DNA from: Chloroflexota bacterium
Lineage (GTDB): Bacteria > Chloroflexota > Chloroflexia > Thermomicrobiales > JADLAZ01
Length of the DNA stretch: 17,628 nt
Assembly (NCBI GenBank): GCA_020849725.1
Contig: JADLAZ010000288.1
Location: forward strand, 1 to 17,628
Direction of reading: 5' to 3'
Below are positions 7,313-14,373 of this stretch, one piece after another (positions within the stretch are counted from its first letter, which is position 1; each line of letters opens with the position of its first letter). Below the pieces are notes generated by a model that saw nothing but the letters and a program-made list of their open reading frames with translations, was not told where the DNA came from and made no database searches. A program made the position numbers and the translations under genes.

Positions 7313-7885
7313 ATGTCGATCAACGCCATTGATATCACCCTCGCCGCCGTCTTCGTGGGTGTGGTCGGCCTCGGCTTCCTCGGTGGTGTGGTCCGGTTGA
7401 GCTTCTTCCTCGTGTCGCTCTATCTCGGCGTTATTGTCGCCACGTACTTCTACGTCTCCGTTGGTGCAGCCATGACCACCACGGTCTCAGAGTTATCCCC
7501 CTTCACGGCCACCATCGTCGCGTTCTTCGCCTTGCTGGCGGCCTCATCAGCCGCGCTCGTCTTCAGCTTGACCCGCACGTTCGGCACGCTGCGCCTGCCG
7601 CGCCGGCTGGTGGGCCTGGACCAGATCGGCGGTTCGGCGCTCGGCGTGATTGCAGCGACATTCTCGATCATGATCGTCGTACTCGTGCTCGGGTCATTCT
7701 TCAAGCTGGTGCAGCACACGGCCGACCTCGGCATGAATGTGTCGCCGCTGCTGCTCCTCCTGGGCGGGCAGTTGCGGCTGTCCTTCCTTGCGCGCTACTT
7801 CGTGGAACTCGGGCAGCCCCTGTTCGTGCTGGTCCTGCCGTGGTTCCCCAACGGGTTGCCGGCCATCCTGAGCGGCGCATTCTAA
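7313..7885 (+). CDS. CvpA-family (colicin V production-like) membrane protein
   Basis: The 190-residue product has about four membrane helices, near residues 5-25, 28-50, 64-86 and 104-130. It has the CvpA-type N-terminus (NAIDITLAAVFVGVVGLGFLGGVVRL, with Asp followed by a Gly-rich helix) and the later Gly-containing segment LDQIGGSALGVIAA. CvpA proteins are inner-membrane proteins linked in enterobacteria to colicin export and envelope robustness; their molecular function is unclear. The C-terminal half is more hydrophobic than usual and ends without a tail. I chose ATG 7313, which has GGTGG five bases upstream; an in-frame GTG at 7304 would add only three residues. A cvpA gene beside mutS2 is also seen in Firmicutes, supporting the assignment. 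It is divergent from lexA, with the SOS box between them. Confidence 0.72.
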   Translation: MSINAIDITLAAVFVGVVGLGFLGGVVRLSFFLVSLYLGVIVATYFYVSVGAAMTTTVSELSPFTATIVAFFALLAASSAALVFSLTRTFGTLRLPRRLVGLDQIGGSALGVIAATFSIMIVVLVLGSFFKLVQHTADLGMNVSPLLLLLGGQLRLSFLARYFVELGQPLFVLVLPWFPNGLPAILSGAF

Positions 7886-7971
7886 GCGGGCGCGGCGGCT
7901 GCCGCGGAGCGCGACCGTGCAAGAGCGTGCTGGTTCACGGCCAGCGCTCGGCGTCATCGCCAGTCATCCGG

Positions 7972-7977
7972 TAGAAT
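7972..7977 (+). promoter_or_regulatory. Possible -10 element upstream of mutS2
   Basis: TAGAAT in the context CCGGTAGAATCGG matches five of six positions of the sigma-70 -10 consensus and stands out in this GC-rich 175-bp gap between the cvpA-like gene and mutS2. The hexamer 17 bases upstream (CGGCGT) is a poor -35, so the call is tentative. If real, mutS2 would have its own promoter in addition to read-through from cvpA. Confidence 0.3.
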
Positions 7978-8060
7978 CGGCGCCGGTGCGACTGCGTCCG
8001 GCTGCAGAGTAGCCGGCCGGTGCGCCTGAGCCGATGGTGGCTGGAAGGATGGCAGGCGCC

Positions 8061-10463
8061 ATGGATGAAAAGGCGCTTCACACGCTCGAGTACGCGAAGA
8101 TCGTCGACCGCGTGGCGGACCGGTGCGCCTTCGCCGTGAGCCGCGATCTGGCCGAGGCGCTCGCACCCTCGACGGTGCCATCCGAGGTCGAGCGGCGACT
8201 GGTGCTGACGACCGAGGCGAAAGCGCTGCTCGAGTTGGACGCCAGTCTATCGGTTGGCGGCGCGCGGGATATCCGCGCCGCGCTGCGCGAAGCGAGCCTC
8301 GGCCGCGCATTGTCGGCGCTCCAGTTGCTTGACATCCTGGCGACAATCCGGGCGGCGCGCGACCTCCGGTCGCGCTTCCTCAAGGTCCGCGATGCCACAC
8401 AGCGCTTCCTGCTGCTCGGTGATCTGATGCTCGGACTGGCGCCGTTTCCGGCGCTCGAGGCCGATATCGCCCGCTCAATCAATGACCAGGGCGACGTCAT
8501 GGACTCGGCCAGCCCGGAGCTGGCCCGGGCGCGCAGCGTCGTGCGCATCACCCACAGCCGGCTCATGGACCGGCTGCAGGGCCTGGTGAGCAAGTACGGC
8601 CCGGCGTTGCAGGAGAACATCATTACCCAGCGCGAAGGACGCTACGTCATTCCGGTGCGCGTCGGTGAGCGGTCGCGCGTGGCCGGCATCGTCCATGACA
8701 CATCGTCATCGGGGCAGACGGTTTTCGTCGAGCCACTGGAGATCGTCGAGGCGGCCAACCGCTGGCGTGAGGCCCAGATCGACGAGCAACACGAGGTCGA
8801 GCGCGTCCTGCTCGAGCTGAGTAACGCCGTGGCCACGCACGCCGCCGCGCTGACCGGCACGCTCGACCACCTCGGTCGCATCGATCTGGCTCTGGCGCTG
8901 GCTCGCTACAGCCTCGACATCGGCGGCGCTGCCCCCCGCCTGTTGCTCGACCTACCGCCGGCCGGGCCGGCTGGTCACGCCACCCAGCGCGTCGATTTCC
9001 GCCAGGCGCGGCATCCTCTGCTGGGATCAGGCGCGGTGCCGATCGACCTCTGGTTGGGCCAGGACGCCCGCGTGCTGATCATCACGGGACCAAACACCGG
9101 CGGCAAGACGGTGGCGCTCAAGACGATCGGCCTGCTGGTGCTGATGGCCCAGGCCGGCATTCATGTCCCAGCCGCCACTGGCTCATCGATGAGTGTTTTT
9201 CCACACGTCTTTGCCGACATTGGCGACGAGCAGAGCATCGAGCAGAGCCTGTCGACGTTCTCGTCGCACATGACGAACATTGTGCGCATGTTCCGCGCCG
9301 TCACGCCGGCCAGCCTCGTCCTGCTTGATGAGTTGGGCGCCGGCACCGACCCCGTCGAGGGCGCCGCGCTGGCGCGCTCGGTTATCGCGGCGCTGCTGGC
9401 GCGCGGGCCACTGGTCGTCGCTACCAGCCACTACGCCGAACTGAAATCGTATGCCTACACGACGCCGGGCGTCGTCAATGGCTCCGTCGAGTTCGATGTC
9501 GAGACGCTCTCGCCCACGTACCGGCTGACGATCGGCATCCCTGGCCGGTCAAATGCACTGGCTATCGCCAGTCGTCTCGGTCTGGCGCCGCCAATCGTCG
9601 AGGCCGCGCGCGGACTGCTCAGCACCGAACAGGTCCAGATCGAAGACTTGCTGGCCGAGGTGCGCGCTGACCGCGACCGGATCGCGCTGGAGCTGCGCCG
9701 CGCCGAGGAGGCACGCCGGCACGTGGAGCGCGAGCGGGACGCACTGGCCACGCAGCGCGCCGACCTGGAGGCCAGCAAAGCGGCGGCCGTGGCCGACGCC
9801 ATCACCGCCTTCGAGACCGAGCTTGGCGATATGCGCGACAGCCTGCGCCGGCTGGAGCGCGAGCGGGCGTCGGTCACGGTCAGCAAGGAGTGGCTCCAGG
9901 CCGCCCAGGCCCAGGTGAGCCAGGTGGCAGCTGACTTCCAGGCCGAGGAGGAGCGGCGGCGGCGCGCTCAGCGGCGCGCCGCCCCAGCCGTCGGCCTGCG
10001 GCCCGGTGACGTGGTCCAGGTGCATTCGCTCGGCCAGACCGGCGAAGTCGTCGAGGTGGCTGGCGCCAGTGCGACCGTTCAATTGGGCGCGCTCCGCCTG
10101 CGGCTGTCCACCGCCGACCTGAGCCGGGTGCCGCGCGGCCAGTCGCGGTCGGCCGTGCCGGAGCGGCCAGAGCCGGCACGCCGTTCGACCGCGGGCCTGC
10201 CGCCTCCGCCGGCCGCCTCGATCGAAGTCGATCTGCGCGGCATGCGCGCCCATGAGGTTGAGGAGCAGCTCGACCGCATCCTGCAGGATGCCGCTTACGG
10301 CAATCTGCCCTTCCTGCGCATTATCCACGGCAAGGGCACCGGCACGCTGCGTCAGGTCGTGCGCGATCAGGTGCAGGCCAGTCCTTATGTCGCGTCGTTC
10401 CAGACGGCGCCCCCCAATCAGGGTGGTGACGGCGTGACGATCGTCACACTCAAGAGCGACTGA
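8061..10463 (+). CDS. mutS2: MutS2, endonuclease MutS2 / ribosome-rescue and recombination-control ATPase
   Basis: MutS2 is a dimeric ATPase with a C-terminal Smr nuclease domain. It has been linked to suppression of homologous recombination in Helicobacter and Thermus and to sensing of collided ribosomes in Bacillus; it does not act in mismatch repair. The 800-residue length is normal. The core and lever region runs from about 1 to 320. The ATPase has Walker A GPNTGGKT (343-350), STFSSHM (398-404) and Walker B LVLLDELGAGTDP (419-431), then the signature ATSHYAELK (454-462). A long charged coiled coil covers about 530-640, a KOW-like beta segment about 645-690 and the Smr domain 721-797, with DLRG (724-727) and HGKGTG (756-761). 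All catalytic motifs are intact. ATG 8061 (MDEKALHTLEYAKI) matches the usual family start; in-frame ATGs at 8034 and 8049 are alternatives, the latter directly abutting GGAAGG (8043-8048) and so too close to it. The next gene begins six bases after the stop. Confidence 0.94.
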   Translation: MDEKALHTLEYAKIVDRVADRCAFAVSRDLAEALAPSTVPSEVERRLVLTTEAKALLELDASLSVGGARDIRAALREASLGRALSALQLLDILATIRAARDLRSRFLKVRDATQRFLLLGDLMLGLAPFPALEADIARSINDQGDVMDSASPELARARSVVRITHSRLMDRLQGLVSKYGPALQENIITQREGRYVIPVRVGERSRVAGIVHDTSSSGQTVFVEPLEIVEAANRWREAQIDEQHEVERVLLELSNAVATHAAALTGTLDHLGRIDLALALARYSLDIGGAAPRLLLDLPPAGPAGHATQRVDFRQARHPLLGSGAVPIDLWLGQDARVLIITGPNTGGKTVALKTIGLLVLMAQAGIHVPAATGSSMSVFPHVFADIGDEQSIEQSLSTFSSHMTNIVRMFRAVTPASLVLLDELGAGTDPVEGAALARSVIAALLARGPLVVATSHYAELKSYAYTTPGVVNGSVEFDVETLSPTYRLTIGIPGRSNALAIASRLGLAPPIVEAARGLLSTEQVQIEDLLAEVRADRDRIALELRRAEEARRHVERERDALATQRADLEASKAAAVADAITAFETELGDMRDSLRRLERERASVTVSKEWLQAAQAQVSQVAADFQAEEERRRRAQRRAAPAVGLRPGDVVQVHSLGQTGEVVEVAGASATVQLGALRLRLSTADLSRVPRGQSRSAVPERPEPARRSTAGLPPPPAASIEVDLRGMRAHEVEEQLDRILQDAAYGNLPFLRIIHGKGTGTLRQVVRDQVQASPYVASFQTAPPNQGGDGVTIVTLKSD

Positions 10464-10469
10464 GCGGGC

Positions 10470-10718
10470 ATGGGTGACGACGACCGACTGGTGCGTCTGG
10501 GCACGGCGCCGAACGAGGTAGTGGCCGCCCTGTGGCGCGAGTTGCTCGCGGCCGAGGGCGTGCCAGTGCTGCTAAAGGTGGGTGGCCCTGGCCTGGCCTA
10601 CTTCTCGCCCGCGCTGTGCGCCCACGACGTCTACGTCCGAGCCGGCGACGCGGCCCGCGCCGCGCAACTCCTGGACGACTACGCCGCCACGCCGGATGAG
10701 GTTCAGACAGACCCGTAG
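10470..10718 (+). CDS. Small DUF2007-type protein (putative signal-transducing protein)
   Basis: The 82-residue soluble protein has the pattern of DUF2007: an opening strand (RLVRLGTAPNEVVAALWRELLAAEGVPVLLK), a glycine loop, a strand (HDVYVRAGDAARAAQLLDDY) and a short acidic tail. The fold is ferredoxin-like in this family, and the name 'putative prokaryotic signal transducing protein' is only a database label; no function is established. It starts six bases after the mutS2 stop, so it is probably the last gene of the cvpA-mutS2 unit. Its last 16 bases overlap the 3' end of the convergent mfd gene. Confidence 0.7.
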   Translation: MGDDDRLVRLGTAPNEVVAALWRELLAAEGVPVLLKVGGPGLAYFSPALCAHDVYVRAGDAARAAQLLDDYAATPDEVQTDP

Positions 10719-13700
10719 CGCGCCCGCGCCCGGTCGTCAGCCGCCAGGGCGTCATCCCGGACGCGCTCGATCTGGGTCAGCACCTCTTTCAGCGCCGCCA
10801 GCCAGCCGTCGCCGAGCCGGCTCATGTCGAGCCGGACGGTGCTGGGCGTCAACTTGACCGCACCCGGCCCGATGCGCTGGACGGCCCGCTGATCGAGCAG
10901 GCTCGTCGGCACTGGCCGAATGACGATTTCGCCCTCACCCTGTCCGATGCTGGAGATGCCGGCGGCCAGCGCCCGATTCTTGATGCTGACGACGTCGATC
11001 AGGTTACGCGTCGGCGGCGGCAGCGGCCCGAACCGATCGATGATCTCTCGCTCCAATTCCGTTAGCGCACGCAGATCGGCCGGCTGTGCCAACCGTTGAT
11101 AGAGGCTGAGCCGCACGTCCGGGTCGGCCACGTACTCGACCGGCAGGTGGGCATCGAGCGGCAGGTCGAGCGCCAGTGGCGGCAAGTCGGCCGGCGGCGG
11201 CGCGCCGCGCGCCCCCTCGACCGCCTGGGCCAACATGCGGGTGTACAGGTCGAAGCCGACCGCCTCGACGTGGCCGTGCTGCTCGGCCCCCAGCAAGTTG
11301 CCGGCGCCACGCAACTCCAGGTCTTTAAGCGCGACTCGGAAGCCGCTGCCCAGTTCGGTCGCCTCCTGGATCGTCTCTAGCCGCTCCTGCGCATCAGGCG
11401 TCATCGGCCGGGTCGGGTCGTACAGCAGGTAGGCGTAGGCGCGGTTGCTGCTCCGGCCAACGCGCCCGCGCAACTGGTAGAGCTGCGCCAGGCCGAAATG
11501 CGTAGCATCGTCGACGATCAGCGTGTTGACGTTGGGCATATCCAGGCCGGACTCGATGATCGTCGTGCAGATCAGCACATCCGCCTCATGGCGCACGAAG
11601 GCGAGCATGACCTGCTCCAACTCCTGCTCGTCCATCTGGCCATGGCCGATCAGGAAGCGACCCTCGGGCAGCAACTCGCGCAGCCGATGGGCAACGTGGG
11701 CGATGCTCTGGACCCGGTTGTGGACGAAAAAGATCTGGCCGCCGCGGTCGATCTCGCGCAGGATGACCTCTCGCACCAGGTCGTCGCTCTCGGGCCGCAC
11801 GAACGTCCGGATCGGCAACCGCGCCTCGGGCGGCGTCTCGATCAGGCTCATGTCGCGCACGCCGACGAGACCCATGTGCAACGTGCGCGGGATGGGCGTC
11901 GCGCTGAGGGTCAGCACATCAACCTCGGTGCGCAACTGCTTGAGCCGCTCCTTGTGGCGCACGCCGAAGCGCTGCTCCTCGTCGACGATCACCAGCCCGA
12001 GCCGTCGAAAGCGCACGTCGCGCTGGAGCAGCCGGTGCGTGCCGATGACGATATCGACGCGGCCGTCGGCCAGGCCGGCGACGGTGGCGGTCTGCAAGCG
12101 CTTGGACCGCAGCCGCGACAGCATCTCCACCGTGACTGGAAAGGCCGACAGCCGCTGGCTGAACGTCTCAAAGTGCTGCAACGCCAGCACCGTGGTCGGC
12201 ACCAGCACCGCCACCTGTCGGCCGTCGTTCACCGCCTTGAAGGCTGCCCGCAACGCCACTTCGGTCTTGCCGTAGCCAACATCGCCACAGATGAGGCGGT
12301 CCATCGGTCGGGCCGCCTCCATGTCCGTCTTGACCTCGTCGATCGCACGCTGCTGGTCCGGCGTCTCCTGATAGGGGAATGCCTCCTCCATCTCCGTCTG
12401 CCACTGGGTGTCGGGTGGATAGGCGTGGCCATCGACGACGGCACGCGTGGCATAGACCGCCAGCAGGTCCTGCGCCAGATCGGCCACTGCCTTGCGGACC
12501 CGCCGCTTTGTGCGCTCCCACTCCGGGCTGCCGAGCCGGTTCAGCGCCGGCGCAGCGCCACTCGGTCCGCCATAGGGCACCACGCGGTCCGTCTGGTCGA
12601 CCGGCACGTAGAGGCGATCCGCGCCGGCATACTGGAGCAGCATGAACTCGCGCTCGACGCCCCCGGCCTCGCGCGTCACCAGCCCGCTGTAGACGGCGAT
12701 GCCGTGCTCGATATGCACGACGTGGTCGCCCGGCCGCAGGCGGTCCAGGAACGCCCTCGCGGCGGTGGCGCTGCGGCGGCCGAGCGCTCGCCGCTGCCGC
12801 TGCCAGCCGAACAGCTCCAGGTCGGTCAGCAGCAGCGTCTCCAGCATCAGATTGCCCCAGCCACCGGACAGGTCCGCATGCATGACTTCGACCGTGCCCG
12901 GCGTCGGTGGCACGAGCGCCTCGTCGCCGCTGTCGCGGCTGTCGCCGGGCGCTGGCCGGGGCAGCCGCTTGCGGGTGACGGTGAAGATGTCGCGCTCGGC
13001 CAATAGCTCGCTCAAGCGCTGGCTCTGCTCGCTGACTAGCACCGTGCGCTGCCGCCGGGCAATGCGGTCCGCGACCAGGTCGGCCAGCCGGTCCAACTGC
13101 CCACCAAACACCGGCGCTGCCTGGAAGTCGGTGATCTCCAGCACGTCGGCGGCGGGCGCGTGCGCCGGCGCGGCGCCAAACTGCAGCGCGACCCGCCGCG
13201 CCAGCCAGTCCGCCACGACACTCCAGCGGTGATAGGGCTGGCGCAGGTTAGCCGGGAGCTCGCCCTGGCGCTCGAACTGCTCGCGAAGCTCCTCGGCCTG
13301 CGTTTCGATCTGCACGCCGGCCAGACCGACACTGTCCGGCTCGTCAACGACAATCAGCGCGTTCGCTGGCGCGTAGTCCAGCAGCGACACCGGCCGCGTC
13401 AGCAGGTAGGGCGCGAGCAGATCCAACTCGGCTATCAGGTCGCCGCTGGCCAGCCGCTCTAGCGCCGCGCCCCACTCGTCGCGGGCCTCGCGGCGCAGCA
13501 CCGACAGATCGGCGTCCGCATCGATGGCCGAGCGCGCCCGCTTGATCTCCCAGGCCGGCATCTCCACCGGCGGTGGCACGACGATCTCCTCAATGCGCCC
13601 CGCCGACCGCTGCGTGGCAGGATCGAACAGGCGCAGGCTGTCAATGGTGTCGCCCCACAACTCCATCCTGACCGGCACATCGCTCGTCGGCGGCCAGATG

Positions 13701-14263
13701 TCGATGATGCCGCCACGCCGGCTGAACCGACCCGGCTCTTCGACGACCGACACGGCTTCATAGCCGGCCGCCGTCCAACCTCGCGCCAGCGCCGATAAGC
13801 TAACATCGTCGCCCAGACGCAAGTGGACGCTGGCGGCGCGCAAGTCGTCCGGCAGCGGCAGCATCTGCATCAAGCCGCGCGCCGGCACGACCAGGATGCG
13901 CGCGGCCGCGACACTGCCGGCGACAGCCCACTGGCCGAGCAAATTCACCCGCTGGGCCGACTTCGCCGGGTCGCGTGGCAGCCGCTCGTACGGAATCGTG
14001 TCCGGCGCCGGCCACACATCGACCGGCAGGCCCGGCGGCGCGTAGGCCAGGAGCGCCTCGGTCCAGGCGGCGGCGTGGTCCGGCCGCGACACCAGCACGA
14101 GCACTGGCCGCTCCAGCCGCCAGGCCAGGTGGGCCAGCACCAGTGGCCGCGCCGCCGCAACCAGATCCGTCACGCGCGTCATGGCCCCGGCCGTCAGCCG
14201 CTCGGTCAGCCGCGTCACCTGGCGATCCAGGTCCAGCAGTGGCAGCAGGTTCGCCAGAGACAT
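10703..14263 (-). CDS. mfd: Mfd, transcription-repair coupling factor
   Basis: Mfd is an ATP-driven translocase that displaces RNA polymerase stalled at DNA lesions and recruits UvrA for nucleotide excision repair. The 1186-residue length is standard. The N-terminal UvrB-like module spans about 1-230, including GWTAAGYEAVSVVEEPGRFSRRGGIIDIWP near 162-191. The RNA-polymerase-interacting CarD-like domain is at about 508-565 (RPGDHVVHIEHGIAVYSGL, DRLYVPVDQTD). The RecG-like motor has Walker A GDVGYGKTE (660-668), DEEQ box (761-764), SATPIPRTL (787-795), GHGQMDEQELE (873-883) and QLRGRVGRS (930-938). The C-terminal TRCF domain runs about 1030-1140. All motor motifs look intact. ATG 14263 has a G-run as ribosome site and gives the usual SLxxLLPLL opening. 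The gene is convergent with the DUF2007 gene, overlapping it by 16 bp. Confidence 0.97.
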   Translation of the reverse strand: MSLANLLPLLDLDRQVTRLTERLTAGAMTRVTDLVAAARPLVLAHLAWRLERPVLVLVSRPDHAAAWTEALLAYAPPGLPVDVWPAPDTIPYERLPRDPAKSAQRVNLLGQWAVAGSVAAARILVVPARGLMQMLPLPDDLRAASVHLRLGDDVSLSALARGWTAAGYEAVSVVEEPGRFSRRGGIIDIWPPTSDVPVRMELWGDTIDSLRLFDPATQRSAGRIEEIVVPPPVEMPAWEIKRARSAIDADADLSVLRREARDEWGAALERLASGDLIAELDLLAPYLLTRPVSLLDYAPANALIVVDEPDSVGLAGVQIETQAEELREQFERQGELPANLRQPYHRWSVVADWLARRVALQFGAAPAHAPAADVLEITDFQAAPVFGGQLDRLADLVADRIARRQRTVLVSEQSQRLSELLAERDIFTVTRKRLPRPAPGDSRDSGDEALVPPTPGTVEVMHADLSGGWGNLMLETLLLTDLELFGWQRQRRALGRRSATAARAFLDRLRPGDHVVHIEHGIAVYSGLVTREAGGVEREFMLLQYAGADRLYVPVDQTDRVVPYGGPSGAAPALNRLGSPEWERTKRRVRKAVADLAQDLLAVYATRAVVDGHAYPPDTQWQTEMEEAFPYQETPDQQRAIDEVKTDMEAARPMDRLICGDVGYGKTEVALRAAFKAVNDGRQVAVLVPTTVLALQHFETFSQRLSAFPVTVEMLSRLRSKRLQTATVAGLADGRVDIVIGTHRLLQRDVRFRRLGLVIVDEEQRFGVRHKERLKQLRTEVDVLTLSATPIPRTLHMGLVGVRDMSLIETPPEARLPIRTFVRPESDDLVREVILREIDRGGQIFFVHNRVQSIAHVAHRLRELLPEGRFLIGHGQMDEQELEQVMLAFVRHEADVLICTTIIESGLDMPNVNTLIVDDATHFGLAQLYQLRGRVGRSSNRAYAYLLYDPTRPMTPDAQERLETIQEATELGSGFRVALKDLELRGAGNLLGAEQHGHVEAVGFDLYTRMLAQAVEGARGAPPPADLPPLALDLPLDAHLPVEYVADPDVRLSLYQRLAQPADLRALTELEREIIDRFGPLPPPTRNLIDVVSIKNRALAAGISSIGQGEGEIVIRPVPTSLLDQRAVQRIGPGAVKLTPSTVRLDMSRLGDGWLAALKEVLTQIERVRDDALAADDRARARYGSV

Positions 14264-14302
14264 GCGCGCCCCCCCGGTCGCTCGATGCCGGGACAGACAG
14301 AA

Positions 14303-14329
14303 CGGCCCGGAGACGCCGTCTCCAGGCCG
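14303..14329 (-). terminator. Hairpin: amidase terminator or mfd leader stem
   Basis: The bases can fold into a 12-pair stem with one mismatch and a three-base loop (GGAGAC-GCC-GTCTCC inside flanking GGCC/GGCC arms). On the minus strand it is followed by TTCTGTCTGT, which is moderately U-rich. It lies 45 bases after the amidase stop, so it could be that gene's terminator. It also sits just downstream of a TAGAAT element, so it could instead fold at the 5' end of the mfd transcript. Confidence 0.45.
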
Positions 14330-14334
14330 CGCTC

Positions 14335-14340
14335 ATTCTA
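14335..14340 (-). promoter_or_regulatory. Possible extended -10 element of mfd
   Basis: On the minus strand the sequence reads TGGTAGAAT, an extended -10 (TG-n-TAGAAT). The hexamer 17 bases upstream is CCGACC, a weak -35, which is common when an extended -10 is present. The predicted start is about 65 bases before the mfd ATG at 14263. Confidence 0.42.
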
Positions 14341-14373
14341 CCATGCGCGCCTCGCGCGGTCGGTTTGGCCGGC

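Noticed and set aside
7998..8016. Small hairpin CCGGCT/AGCCGG upstream of mutS2
   Set aside because: Six-base GC stems are expected by chance in this composition, and there is no U-run or regulatory context.
11498..13006. Long open frame (about 500 codons) on the + strand opposite mfd
   Set aside because: It lies fully antisense to a well-conserved Mfd with intact motifs. Its product is His/Arg/Gln-rich and patternless, as expected from the complement of high-GC codons.
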